Source: Sipunculus nudus (Eukaryota; Annelida; Sipuncula; Golfingiida; Sipunculidae). Taken from it: 64,000 nt of DNA. A program made the position numbers and the translations under genes. The stretch lies in NCBI GenBank assembly GCA_026874595.1, contig CM049315.1, positions 19,675,664 to 19,739,663 on the forward strand. Direction: 5' to 3'. Below the pieces are notes generated by a model, which was not told the DNA's origin, searched no databases, and worked only from the letters and a program-made list of their open reading frames with translations. Within the stretch, counting starts at the first letter, position 1; each line of letters opens with the position of its first letter. Below, piece by piece: positions 1-11,800 of this stretch.

Positions 1-203
1 TTTGTAATATGCTTTTTAAAGAGATGTTTGGACATGGCTTGTGTACAGATAGATTCTTTACAGAAAACTAATCAATTCCATGAATGGGAAAGAATATTTG
101 ACTAATTTGTACATTAAAGATACACATAAATTGACATAGGAAAACGTTTATGCTTTCAGATTATCTTTTCAATCACCCCCTATTTTACGTTACATATTTG
201 ATA

Positions 204-206
<3 letters not shown>

Positions 207-267
<61 letters not shown>

Positions 268-286
268 AATATATATATATATAAAT
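207..286 (+). repeat. (TA)n microsatellite
   Basis: Imperfect (TA)n with TAA/TTA interruptions. Confidence 0.95.
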
Positions 287-1111
287 TATATATTAAATTA
301 AGGTAAGTTGCCAGGAAAGAACGAAATAAGTGCATAACAAAGCACATGGAGGTAAATGCGAATTCCAAATTATTTAAAATAATTTTTCATTTTTATTAAA
401 TTCAATAATTGAGAAACAATTTGTTTTACCATTCAAACGTTGAGGGAGCAGATTTTATTTCTAATTCATGCAGGCCTGGATGGAATGGACTGCCTGTAGA
501 GTTTGTGAACGTATTTTTGAGTTTGGTGATCGAACTTTTACCACATAGATGAGGAAATTTAGACCTAATAAGACACAGCCATGATAACATGACACTCAGG
601 CCTTCTGAAATAAACTGATAGGGGCCGGCCTAAGGTACTCAAAAATCGACGTTTGGAGTGGCAGGCTGCCGCTAAATAAAACATAGATCCAGAACTTCCA
701 TGACAAGAACCGAAGTTTTACAACCTTCGCGGGGTATGTGACCAATTAACATGTTGTCTAAATAGGTTGGCAACATTAATATGATATTTGCATTTTTAAG
801 AATACATTCATTTTCACAATAAACGAAAAATCAACAATTTATATATATATTTTTATGTTACCAAATACACTGAACTTCATCGAAGGGACGGGTTGTGAAG
901 AAAAAAGAAATTTTCTCTGATACTGATATCACTGAATTTATATGTTTTGGGTTCTTTCTTAATTATTTAGTTTTACCGAAGTCATAACCTTCTTTGACCT
1001 ACGAGGGTGTGACACCAAACTACGAGGCCTTCCAATCCATATGGCCAGGCACCATATACATGCAGCAGGCTGCGTCCTACGCTGATATGATGTTTAATTT
1101 ATACTAATATT
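287..1111. other. 5' flank, no feature recognised
   Basis: AT-rich; no convincing exon on either strand. Confidence 0.5.
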
Positions 1112-1556
1112 GAGGTTGGCTTTTTGTGCGAATTCGCGATATTCGCGAAGGGAAAATTATCGCGAAAATAAAATCCACGTGAACACAACGCCGCATCTGC
1201 ACATATGAACTGTAATTTAATTATCCCATATCCTCAATGGCGTCTATTGTATATTGTGTCGGTAGCGTCAATATTAGCACACACAGTATGTTACCCGTAA
1301 TATAAAGAGTGGTTGTTTAAATAATATCAATTCTTTTGTATATTTATTACATTTACATGAAAGATATCCCACCTGTGTTTTGTTTGTGCAATTGTTAAGA
1401 TGTTGCGTACATATAAGTTAATTGATATAATAATGCTCATGTAAATTGTGTAATGCTGTATGGTATATCGCGAAAATGAAACAATCTATGATGTAAAACT
1501 ATGAAGCGAAAATCGCGGATATTAAACCTCGTGAATATAAAACCAGCCATAGTAGC
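1112..1556. mobile_element. Possible MITE with CGCGAA/TTCGCG subterminal motifs
   Basis: The left part has GCGAATTCGCGATATTCGCG and ATCGCGAAAATAAAATCCACG; the right part has TATCGCGAAAATGAAAC and AAAATCGCGGATATTAAACC. The ends GGTTGGCTTTTT and, inverted, GGCTGGTTTTA are similar. Boundaries are uncertain and no target duplication was resolved. Confidence 0.45.
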
Positions 1557-2156
1557 TTGTAATCTCAACATTCAGGTTAAAACGATTTATTCATAGAAGA
1601 AAAAAAAATCTAGTACATGTAAATAATTTAAAAAGAGGGGTCGTTCAGACTCGGTTCAGTGCAAGTCTTATTTAGCAGAGTATAGGGTTTGTCCGCCTGA
1701 TGGCGATATGTTATGTGTAAGACCCCCATGGTCGGTCTGTCTGTCAGAAACTTTACGGACAAAGTATTGGTCGAATGTTGCTTGACACTTAATGGAGATA
1801 TATATATCGCCGAGTACTTCTGATTAAGCGTCTTCATTACTGAAAAGGGTGATTTCGCCCAAAGCTTAGCTCTTCAAATTTGTTCTTATATCGTTTTTAA
1901 TCAACGTAAAATTATTGGGAAATACAGAATGTATGATGATTTTTTTGTTGTTGGGTGCTTTGATGTTTGTCATCGCATACAACTAATATGTATTAAAAGT
2001 AAAGGACCTGTAATTTTGCAAATTCAGTTCTCTTTTGTTTGCTTTTTTCTTCGAGATAGAGAATCGATTACTACATCGAATACATCCCTTCTGTAAAGAT
2101 TGGGAAATGGCGTACATATCAATATTTATGAAGATATATATATATATATATATATA

Positions 2157-4215
2157 TGTTGGAGCCCGTTTGCGGATCTGGCCCATCTACCGGTGGGCTT
2201 GGCCAATATGAGTATCCGTTATTGGGCTGCCCATCTGCAGATGGGCAGCCCAATAACGGATTTGATACCATGCACTTTCTGGCCCATCTGCAGATGGGCT
2301 TGGCCCAATAACCAATTTTAGTTTTTGTTAGTAATACGTTATTATTTTATTATCTTGATGACTTTTATACTCAGACAAACATTTCTCAGAACTTAAATGT
2401 GTTAAGCGAAACTTAATTCACTATCACAGCCTTACATCAATAATTTTATCATAAAAATTACATAGATGTGCATAGAAAACTACATAGATGTGCATACAGT
2501 GTTACAATATACCCTGTTAAATAACTTTTTACACACAATTCTTAATTAGTCTACATTGCATTCGTGTGTTGTTAAGAGTTTAATGAGGTTCACTTTTTAC
2601 CAAAGAGTAATAACAACTGTTGCGAAAAAATCTCATTTACATTACCACATAGATGTGACTTCACGGTACATACAATTTACTAAAGAGAAATTATATGTGG
2701 TACAAATCAGTTTCTCATATTCATTTTTAATATCCACATATATATCAAGGTTACCACATACATTTTGACAATAGAATAGTGTAATATATGTAGCAAACAC
2801 TCTCTCATGAGTCATTTGATCTCAGAGTCAATCACAATCATGCACTTTCACCAAAATAACACATCTTGATACAGTTTCTTTTGGAGAAGTGTCTTATTGA
2901 TAAGCTCTCTACTTAGCATTCGTACAGAATTGTTGGTGGTCCTGGTGATGAGAGCAACAGGGAAGTCGGACAGTACTCCTTTTTTCAGGTGATCACAGAG
3001 ATGATACCGAGGTTAAATGTAGTTTTGGCTGCAGGGGTCATTGCCGGAGAGTAGTGTCTTTGCAAAGAAAGGCCAGACCAAAAACGCCACAGAATAAATT
3101 TAAACAAAACGATAGGGTTATGTTTTACATATCTTTCACAGTAACATAGTAAGGTTTATTTTATTTTTAATATATAAAAATTTATTAGATACAACTGATA
3201 AATAAATAGATCTCTGAAACAAGCAGTCATCACGATGTTTTATATATAAATATGTTTTAATATATAAAATATAAATATAAATATAAAATTTTAATTATGA
3301 CAAGACCCCTTATAAACCATTTTAAATAAATATAATTATACTTTATACTCAGAAGATAAATAATGAAGAGATAAATTTAATACGATAAAACTACCAAAAT
3401 TCGTAGTTAATACTGACATATTAATAATTTCGGTCTGTGTGGGATACTGTTATCGAATAAAAATTTAGCTCAGCTTACTAGGAACTATTCTAAACTTATT
3501 TATAGACCCTGTTAGGATTCGGGACAATAAACATATATGTAAAATAAATCTATATTATATAAATTGAATAAATTATGATTATACAGTGATTTAAATGGTA
3601 CTCTATTTTGATAGAGTTGTACCTTTTTTGTCTAAAAGGCCATATACTATTTCATGTCATATAACCGAGTGTACTTTCATTGGTACGGATACAGGTGTGT
3701 GCTCTGTGAGTGCTTTCTAGTTAACTTGGTTATCACTAACACCATGATAACACTTAAGGGTAAACGCATTTAGGTATGACCAATTCACCAACTTAATATC
3801 GGATACACCTTACATGATAAATGAAGCACTAACATGGGCAAAGGTCTTTCGATATCCTGCATGGCCCACCTCCCTCTCGCGGATGTTCTTGGCGACGTAA
3901 AACAGACTATATCAACAGGGACTACCCGTAAATACTTGACCTCTTCTCCGAGCCTTTGCTTCAGAGGGAATAACAAGTGTGTTGGACACCCCAAGAGCAG
4001 GCAAATCCATATAAGTTCTGAGAAATGTTTGTCTGAGTACAAAGTCATCATGATAATAAAAAAAATAACGTAAAACTAATAAAACTAATATCGGTTATTG
4101 GGCCAAGCCCATCTGCAGACGGGCCAGAAAGTGCATGGTATCAAATCCGTTAACGGATCCTCAAATGGGCCAAGCCCATCGGCAGATGGGCCAGATCCGC
4201 AGACAGGCTCCAACA
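2157..4215. mobile_element. 2.06-kb foldback element with long terminal inverted repeats
   Basis: Sequence from TGTTGGAGCC at 2157 to about 2395 is repeated inverted from about 4012 to GGCTCCAACA ending 4215. Shared blocks include TGCGGATCTGGCCCATC, CCATGCACTTTCTGGCCC and CAGACAAACATTTCTCAGAA. Both ends abut (TA)n, suggesting insertion into a TA target. The interior (2396-4011) has no convincing coding sequence and is AT-rich. Superfamily not assigned. Confidence 0.75.
2214..2261. repeat. Perfect 48-bp palindrome
   Basis: From ATCCGTTATTGGGCTGCC to its exact complement ending CAATAACGGAT, centred on CTGCAG with no spacer. It lies in the left arm of the foldback element; the right arm has a shorter, disrupted form near 4150. 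The core GCCCATCTGCAGATGGGC recurs at about 2282-2299. Confidence 0.95.
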
Positions 4216-5040
4216 TATATATATAGGTCTGCTAGGGTGCGCTCTATTACAAACATGTTTACGGAGATATATAATTGGTCTTCTCGGCATTTATAAGTTT
4301 TAACATTATTTAAAAGATCTAATTTGACAGAATCCATGCAGACCAAATCAATGACCCTGTCGAAACCAAGTTTTATATTCAGTGTCAATTCTCTATTGAA
4401 CGTATACCTTTATACTCACGCAAGGAATTAACTCATGCTATATAAAATGGAAATTGTTTGGCTTTGTCAGTGGAGACTCAAGTTCAAAGGTACAGCTCTT
4501 CGATGAAGTATTATCATTTAAGGATAGCACATGATTATACATTCCTGCGAAGGACCGGACATTTAGACTTTGAAGTGTTTGACATAGAATCACCGACAGA
4601 GGAAACCCGCACCTCATCCGTGCTCTGACATATGTCCCCAAATCCTTTAGTATCTGTGAAACCAATGGACACTTTATGAAACAGAGGGTTATCCAGGACA
4701 TTTATGACCTGTGTGTTATATTTAACTCACAGCGTGACCAAATATATACGAGAACTGCATGCTTGACAGTCAAATGATAATATGTAGATCCTTTGCAAAT
4801 ATACAGAGTGATCGCGCTGGGTATAGCCATATCGATGTATCGATACTAATTGCCGTATCGTGGTGCAGAGGAGTTTAATTCTGACAATTATTCTTACGAC
4901 TAGCTAGTTCCACAGGTAAACGCAAGCAAGTGTGGCCAATTTGTCTTAAAACATATTTAAAATATGGTTATTTCATACTTTGTTTGCAATATGAAAATAT
5001 AAAGTAATCATTGTTGTGTAAATATGTATATGATTTTCTT

Positions 5041-5100
<60 letters not shown>

Positions 5101-5943
5101 TGTTGATAATTAAGAAACAATTTCTTTCTTTTTTCTCAAGCTAATCTTGCAGAGTTGAGGGAATTTATGAAAAAAACGGGCATTATATATATAACACGTA
5201 TTAAAGTTGAACATTTTTCATTTTGGTTGTTGTTAAAAATTAACATTCAGACAAATATAAAGTTTCTACACGTAACTCGGCATAGGAATGACCCAATAAT
5301 ACATCTATTATCAAGAAAACGGCCATTTTGAGATTTTCACATTATTTGGCTATTTTCATTATTTATCTTTATTGAAAATAGAGCAATAATTATTATAATA
5401 TATACATGTAATTGGACAAGGAATGGCTGACCGATAGTTCGATCAAAGGTTGGAGTTTATGTAACACTAGCACTAGCAGCAGAAAATAAACTTTCTGGTA
5501 ATCCTGAGCACAACATGATATTAAAGTAAAAGGCGTCTATTATTCTACAACAGTTAAAACTTAAACATGACATACCCTTTTTAACGACCGAATTTAGACC
5601 TGCAAGCTGGTTTATTATATTAATTGTATATACTTTTATTAAATATCCCAACTTTTCTCTACAAAACAAATATGACCAGTACAGTACTGAAAAATAGCTG
5701 AATTTTGATTCACAGTTTATTGACCGATCAGGTATAATTCAGTGTTGTTGTATTGTTAAATATGTTAAATATGTATATTATATTAATATATGATACTCAT
5801 ATCCAGATTCAGCTTCAAGCGGATTCCAACCCAATGATGCCGGTTAGAGTCGTGACCCCTTTTTCCTTTTCATCACCGACATAAGATGAACAACAAAGGC
5901 ACACTAAAGTAATCATACTCTATATAAGTTCAAAAGGTGTACG
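4216..5943. other. 5' flank, only (TA)n
   Basis: Apart from the microsatellite at 5043, nothing supports a gene; open frames are under 90 codons and unrelated to known families. Confidence 0.5.
5043..5098 (+). repeat. (TA)n microsatellite
   Basis: 56 bp of uninterrupted TA. Confidence 0.98.
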
Positions 5944-6200
5944 AAGGGGCGTAAATATAGGGGTTGGGGTATATACCCCCCACCACTTTCTCACAGAATA
6001 ATATTTCTACATTGAAAATGAAATCTATAAAATATAAAAATTCGGTTTCATTTCTGAGTTTAAAATGAAATATTATAAATGTAAACCTGGTTTAGAATTA
6101 ACCTATAGCGAAAACAAAACACTTCATTTATTTAAACCTTTTACTTCGAGTCCTCCCCCCCCCCCCCCCCAACCCTTGAAGATAAAGTGACGCCACTGGG
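5944..6200. mobile_element. Short MITE-like element with GGCGT...GGGTTGGGG ends
   Basis: Left end GGGGCGTAAATATAGGGGTT; right end inverted reads GGCGTCACTTTATCTTCAAGGGTTGGGG in part (no more than the shared GGCGT and GGGTTGGGG are needed). The interior after the poly-C/G arm (AGAATAATATTTCTACATTG) resembles the element at 44558, so this is a dispersed family. A 16-C run is at 6155-6170. Confidence 0.6.
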
Positions 6201-6720
6201 TGTGAGAGGACACAACCTGTAGGCCTTATATTGATATACAGTTCTATTGAGATAAGTCGATTTGATAACGTATCAGTGTTTTAGAATAAAAACATACCAG
6301 CCATGGTCTATTACGTCATTCAATTTGTGAGATAAGGATTCCGTTTGCACTTTTATATTTAATATAGTCACGAACTTCGGCCCGCAGCCTCTGACCTCAC
6401 TCATATATTAAGCTTCTACTACAGTACACACATATATGCCTTCCCACGGCATAAGGCCTATATGGCATAAACTTGGATTTATCTCTGCACAGAGAGCGGT
6501 GGCTGAGCCTCACTAGTATTTGGCCAACCAAGGGCCACGTAAAGCTGCAGTGAGATCAGACTGGCTGTCTCGCATCATCTTACTTCAAGCATAATTACAA
6601 AGAGACACTTTTCTATTTGGATTTAACTGAAAAATCAAAGGAATTACGTAATCGGTTCAGAACTGAGACATAAAATAAGCAAAAATTTTCTAATAGTAAT
6701 TGGGCACCTTGCAAGATGTG

Positions 6721-6860
6721 GTATAAACCCCCCCCCCCCCCCCCCCCGAGCTTGTATACCCACTTTCTCGACCGAATAAATCTTGGGAAATTTAAAATTA
6801 ATAAATAAAAAATGCCGTTTTCTTCTCTACTTTTGCTTGCGAGGTACAATGAAAAGTGTA
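6721..6860. mobile_element. Fragment of the same MITE family
   Basis: Has a 20-C run (6728-6747) followed by TACCCACTTTCTCGACCGAATAAA in altered form of the family interior seen at 5985-6005. One end only; probably truncated. Confidence 0.35.
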
Positions 6861-7193
6861 TGTTGCATGCTAATTCTTTAATAATACCCCACAATGCACC
6901 ATTTCAATTTTAAATTTAAAACGTTTCTACACCATGGGCGGAACATCTCCCGTATCCTACTCCTTGGTCGATTGACACCTCGCCTCTACCGCTTCAAGGT
7001 ATCGCTAAATGAGCCCTCTCCCACTTAAGAATGTATTTTCTGTCTACCCTGAAAAAAATGTGACACGAATTCACCATAATAACACATACTATAATCTTTC
7101 GTTTCTCCGTTTCCCCGAACCAGATACCAAGGAAGACTTCCATAAAGGAACACTTGATTATTCAAGGATATTATCCTAAGGTAACATTCCAGA

Positions 7194-7556
7194 TATACGT
7201 ATGCAGTACGTATGTGTATTCGGTACGTATGCGTATGCAGCTATAGAAAACGAACGTCTGATTCCGTTAATAAGTACACGCATGCGTATGCGGTACATAT
7301 GGTACAGCACCACTGAATTACAGAAGTCATCTGAAACAGGAATACCCCATGACGGACGTCAAAGTGTGGATTACCCGTCCGTCACCATGCGTATGCGTTT
7401 TCAATCGCTATCGGGGCGGCCAAAACGTGCTGCATACGCAAACGTATATATACGCATATACTTATTAATGTAATCACCCCAAAAGAATATGATGTATCAG
7501 ATTCCTAGCTGCATACACATACGTCCCGCATACGCATAGATGCAAAGCCAGCTTTA
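7194..7556. mobile_element. Inverted-repeat element rich in TACGTATGCG motifs
   Basis: The left side has TACGTATGCAGTACGTATG and GGTACGTATGCGTATGCAG; the right side has, inverted, ATGCGTATGCGGGACGTATG and GTGTATGCAGC. At least eight GCGTATGC-like palindromic motifs cluster in 360 bp. A 90-codon open frame across it is judged spurious. Likely non-autonomous DNA transposon; ends approximate. Confidence 0.5.
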
Positions 7557-8721
7557 GTTGAATCCATGGAATTGAGTCTGACGTGCGTTTTGGCCCCTAG
7601 CCGTTTTTTTTAATTTTTTGGGTTATTTGAGTTGGTTAAATTATTAATTGCTCCCCCCCTCTCCCTCCCCCCTTCTTACCCCCCCCCCCCATTAACATCG
7701 ATACACAAATCTCTTTCACAAAAGCCTCGAAGGTTTTACAACCTTTAAGTGTTCCATATCAGAATGGACCACTTCGCAGTCAATGGGCGAAGGTGCATAC
7801 ATGTGTATAGTATCACACAGCTACACATAGTTACAAAGTGTAACAAAGAAGCAATTGTATTGGCCACTTGATGTTAATCAAGGTACATAGGTGCAAGGGC
7901 ACAAGTACTCATGCATATATCAGAAAAACTAGTCAATGCAAATTCAGTGACTGTCTGATTTAATGAAACACCGGTTTAATGAAATAGACGTGCGCCTTTT
8001 ACCTGAGCTGGTTGTTAAACGCTTAAAACGACCTGTAAACACTAGTGAAAGGTTATCTTGCGAGGGGGGGGGGGACAAAATAAACTTAAGTGCACTTAGT
8101 AGAACACGTGGTCACACATCTCTTAATTTGCATGGGGAAAGTCTCTTGACATTTTTGAAGGGCTTCAAGTATACATGGAGATACCTCGATGATTGAAATA
8201 TTGGCGTATTTTCACTCAGGTACCAAGTACTGATATGGAACATATCCGTGCACAACCATTCAACACGAATGTATATGGAACTGTATGCTCTATATGTATG
8301 TAAAGAAAAAGGTATGACCGAAGGCCTGACGCCGCAACGCTTGCACATACTTTGTGGTCTCTCAAATATGCGTAGGTTGCTGTGTATTCAAGCGTATACC
8401 TAGAATGGCCAACGATGCGGCAGCTTCTTGATCATGCATATTCATGAGTTGGAGACCCATTTTGGTCATCTAGATAGCCCATAGCAAGGACGTTGTGTAC
8501 ACCTGTAGTCGGTGGTACAGCTGTACAACTGTCTATAACGTGTGTTTTTGGAAAGGCCTGCGCTTCTGTAGAAGGAGAGGCCATTCACTGATAAACTAGC
8601 AAAATTAGAACTGCTAGTTTATAGTCAGTTTTTCGTTTATTAAATATTTCATAATAACGAGCCATCAATAGGCATTATACACAAGGATTTTAAATAGGAT
8701 CCATTAAAACTTGACAGAATC
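7557..8721. other. Immediate upstream region of the SLC6 gene
   Basis: Contains C/T-rich and poly-C runs (7650-7690), a G-run near 8065 and the hairpin at 8591. Promoter and any 5' UTR exon presumably lie here or further upstream but cannot be placed. Confidence 0.4.
8591..8622 (+). promoter_or_regulatory. Hairpin 100 bp upstream of the start codon
   Basis: ATAAACTAGCA (8591-8601) and TGCTAGTTTAT (8612-8622) form a perfect 11-bp stem with a 10-nt loop. It could lie in the 5' UTR or promoter. No clear TATA box or initiator could be assigned nearby. Confidence 0.4.
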
Positions 8722-8854
8722 ATGACGGAGGAACCAAAAAGGGAGAGAGAAACTTGGAACAACAAGTTGGACTTTCTTCTTGCTTGTATTGGTTTTTCCG
8801 TAGGGCTGGGGAACGTCTGGAGATTTCCATACCTGTGCTACAAAAATGGTGGAG
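8722..8854 (+). CDS. SLC6 transporter coding exon 1 (start codon, TM1)
   Basis: Encodes residues 1-44 plus the first base of Gly45. The short N-terminus ([18 protein letters not shown]) leads into TM1, with the unwound GLGN motif, Arg34 of the outer gate, and YKNGG at the exon end. The ATG was chosen because it is the first in-frame Met before the conserved W-x-x-K-x-D-F-x-L segment and has A at -3. Family N-termini vary, so an upstream coding exon is possible but not needed. The donor is GTAGGT at 8855. Ser26 takes the place of the usual Ala at the Na1 backbone site (LeuT Ala22), which is compatible because the carbonyl does the binding. Intron 1 that follows is 24.3 kb, far longer than any other intron here. 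Confidence 0.95.
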
Positions 8855-11800
8855 GTAGGTCACTTAAGTGCATTGTTTATAGGATCTATTAGATTTTAAA
8901 AATCAGTATCTGGCTTTACTTTTTAAAGGTCGGAACCATACTGACATAAAAGGACAAATTTATCTTTATCAGAAAAGGATGGTGATCACAATATTACACA
9001 TTCTGTACTGGGATGATCGAGCTGTGATAAGAGTGTCACTGAAAGTGAATATATATTATAGTATATATAAGTAGAATCCAACACTTATAATTAAAAAAAC
9101 CCCAGATAATTCATAATCAGTTTTAAAATGCACTCGCAAGTGCGGGTGCACGGAATATTAAGATATCAAGTAAATTAAATGTGACTTTAACATCCTAAAA
9201 TTACATAAAAAAAATACTTCTACACTGAAAACAATAAGAGATGATAATGTCTGCATGCCATGTCCCCTGTGATCTGCCTATTAACCTTATAGAACCACCT
9301 ATAAAATTATGTAACCCCTGTAAATTTAGTCTTGCGTCTGCTCTTAGTGGTGACCTTTTAGAATCAACAGGATACATATCGACACATCATCAGTGAATTT
9401 AAAGCAAAATCAATTGATGCCACAAGAGTAAAGATGAGGGATTCCCCATTTTAAAGAGTGGAAGGGTTTCACTTTTGCCCCCTTTTTTTGCACAGTCGCT
9501 GCAAATGACATGACGTGTAGAACTATAACCCTTTATCGCAAGAAGACACATTTGCAAAGATTCACCGCATGCACGGTCGGCCTTGCACTCAACAAACCAC
9601 GCATGCCACATCATGTTTACATGGCAGAAGAATTGTTGCGTGATTCATTTATCAGCCATACACATTTCTCTTTTACTGCACGACACCTCCCTTGGTAACC
9701 TATTTCACAACAAACTGTTTGCACTTATTCTGTTGGGAGAAAATCCCATTTATGCCCAGCATTACCAATAGCTGAAATGTTTGCATATCCCGTTTGAACT
9801 TGCATTTAGAGTAAATATTAATCTTACACCAGTATACAATTAGACAACGCAAACACTTTTTTTATTATGGTGCATTACAATTTAAATTTTATATAGTAAA
9901 TAATCATTCTTTCCTGATGAGAGTGCAATAATACTTCGATCACACGCACATCTTTGTTTGTGTGTGTGTGTGGGGGGGGGGGGGGGGTAAAGGGTCGTGT
10001 TAATGGGGCGGCCGAAAGGGTGGGAGAGTGGTCGTTTTAGAAAGTTACGACCACCAGTGAAATGATCGTCGTGTAACAGTGATGGTAAGGTGGGGTACCA
10101 CTAATAACATGCCATTGAATGGAACCCTTAAAATATGTGATGCTTAGAATATCACAATGTCGAATAATTAATATGTGTGTTGTTCACCTCAAAATACACG
10201 CTTGAAAACACTAGCTTGATTCATTCGAGACCCAGTCGGTTAGGTGCTCGGATGCTGTCATTATGAAACTCATTGAAGCAAGTGCACAAAATTCGGTAAA
10301 CACAAGGACTTGTGGGGCTCCCGTATTCGGTGCATGACGGTCTGTCAAGGTATACGACAGAAAATGTGGACGGGAAAGATTTGTAAACCCGGGAGAGTCG
10401 CCTATACGAATCCACACTATTTTTAAATTCAACAAACACTTTTATACTTTGGACATAGAATGTAATATTCTAATTTTTCGATTCTGTTGGGGTAAATTTA
10501 TTTTTCCACATTGTTTATTTCTGCTTTTTTTTACACACAATAATTAATCAATTTCACGTTAAATGGAATTTTAAACTATTGGTTTATTGTTTCTGCCGTA
10601 TCAGCATGCGATAGTGTTTTTGATGGTTTTCGTTGATTATGTAATGCCATAAAAAATGACACATCTGTACCATCGGGCTTTTGAATCTATCTACGAGTTC
10701 TCCCAAGATGTCGAAGGTGAAAGCTGTTGTCCCAGACACTGGTGTAATGCCTGAAAGTGAATTCTTTTTATAAAAATCACCAAGAGAGTTCTGGTAGTGG
10801 TAGAGAAGGAAACAAATACATCAACATCTGATAGACTAGTTGACTAGTTCTGACGTCACGGCAACAGACAAATAGAAATGCTGTTTTGTAGCCACTGCAT
10901 TTTAGAAAATTTTGCAGCAGCCATCTATTTAGAGCAAGGACACATGAATCAATTCAGACGAAGCAATCGCACCAGATACTGAAAATGCGATGTAGAGTTG
11001 ACTGGCCTCGACGTAAAGATGGTACGATATACCATCCTCCTGATTTAACGTCTGCTAAATTTGTGTAAAGGAAAACAGCGAGTTACCTATAACCTGAGGC
11101 CTTCGGAACTCAGTCCTTGAGGGGGCATGGCTTAGAAAACTTTCCATCTACACAAACTACTGTACCAAAGATCGACCCCTAAGATAAGACACGAACCAAT
11201 CCAACGCAACCCCTGGAATTCCCACGGCGCTAAGGCGATTTATGAGATTTGTATGGTCCACAGTGTTAAATGCTTCACTGAAGCACAAAAGTACCATGAA
11301 GACACACTTATTATTATTATGATTATTATTATTATAATATAGGATTTTAACACTTTATTCATGAAATACCCAAAAATAAAAAAAAAAGTATAAGTATACT
11401 TAATCGTAATCTCTGTATAAAACACTAGGGTCGAAATCGTCCCAACCTGTTTTATCAATCTTACCAGTATAACAACAAAATGGAGGCATAGAGAATAAAA
11501 AAAATGTTTAGTTTAGTGGCATGGCGGAAGTGAAATTGAGGCGTTAAGTTTAAAATGGTTAAACTAGAGTTACATAACAGGGTTTCCAAAACAAAAGAAT
11601 AATATATATAAAGGAAGCTTTCACTGGTCAAATTGCGGTAACTCTCCTCTTGTTGTTAAGGGTACTACTTCAGTTCATTAAGGACGGTGACATCACACGT
11701 TGGCACCTGGGCACATTGTGTAACAGGGACCTGTTAACACCGCACCTTTCCGATGGGTAGTCTGTAATGAGGTTGAATAACACAATAGACAAAGCATATC

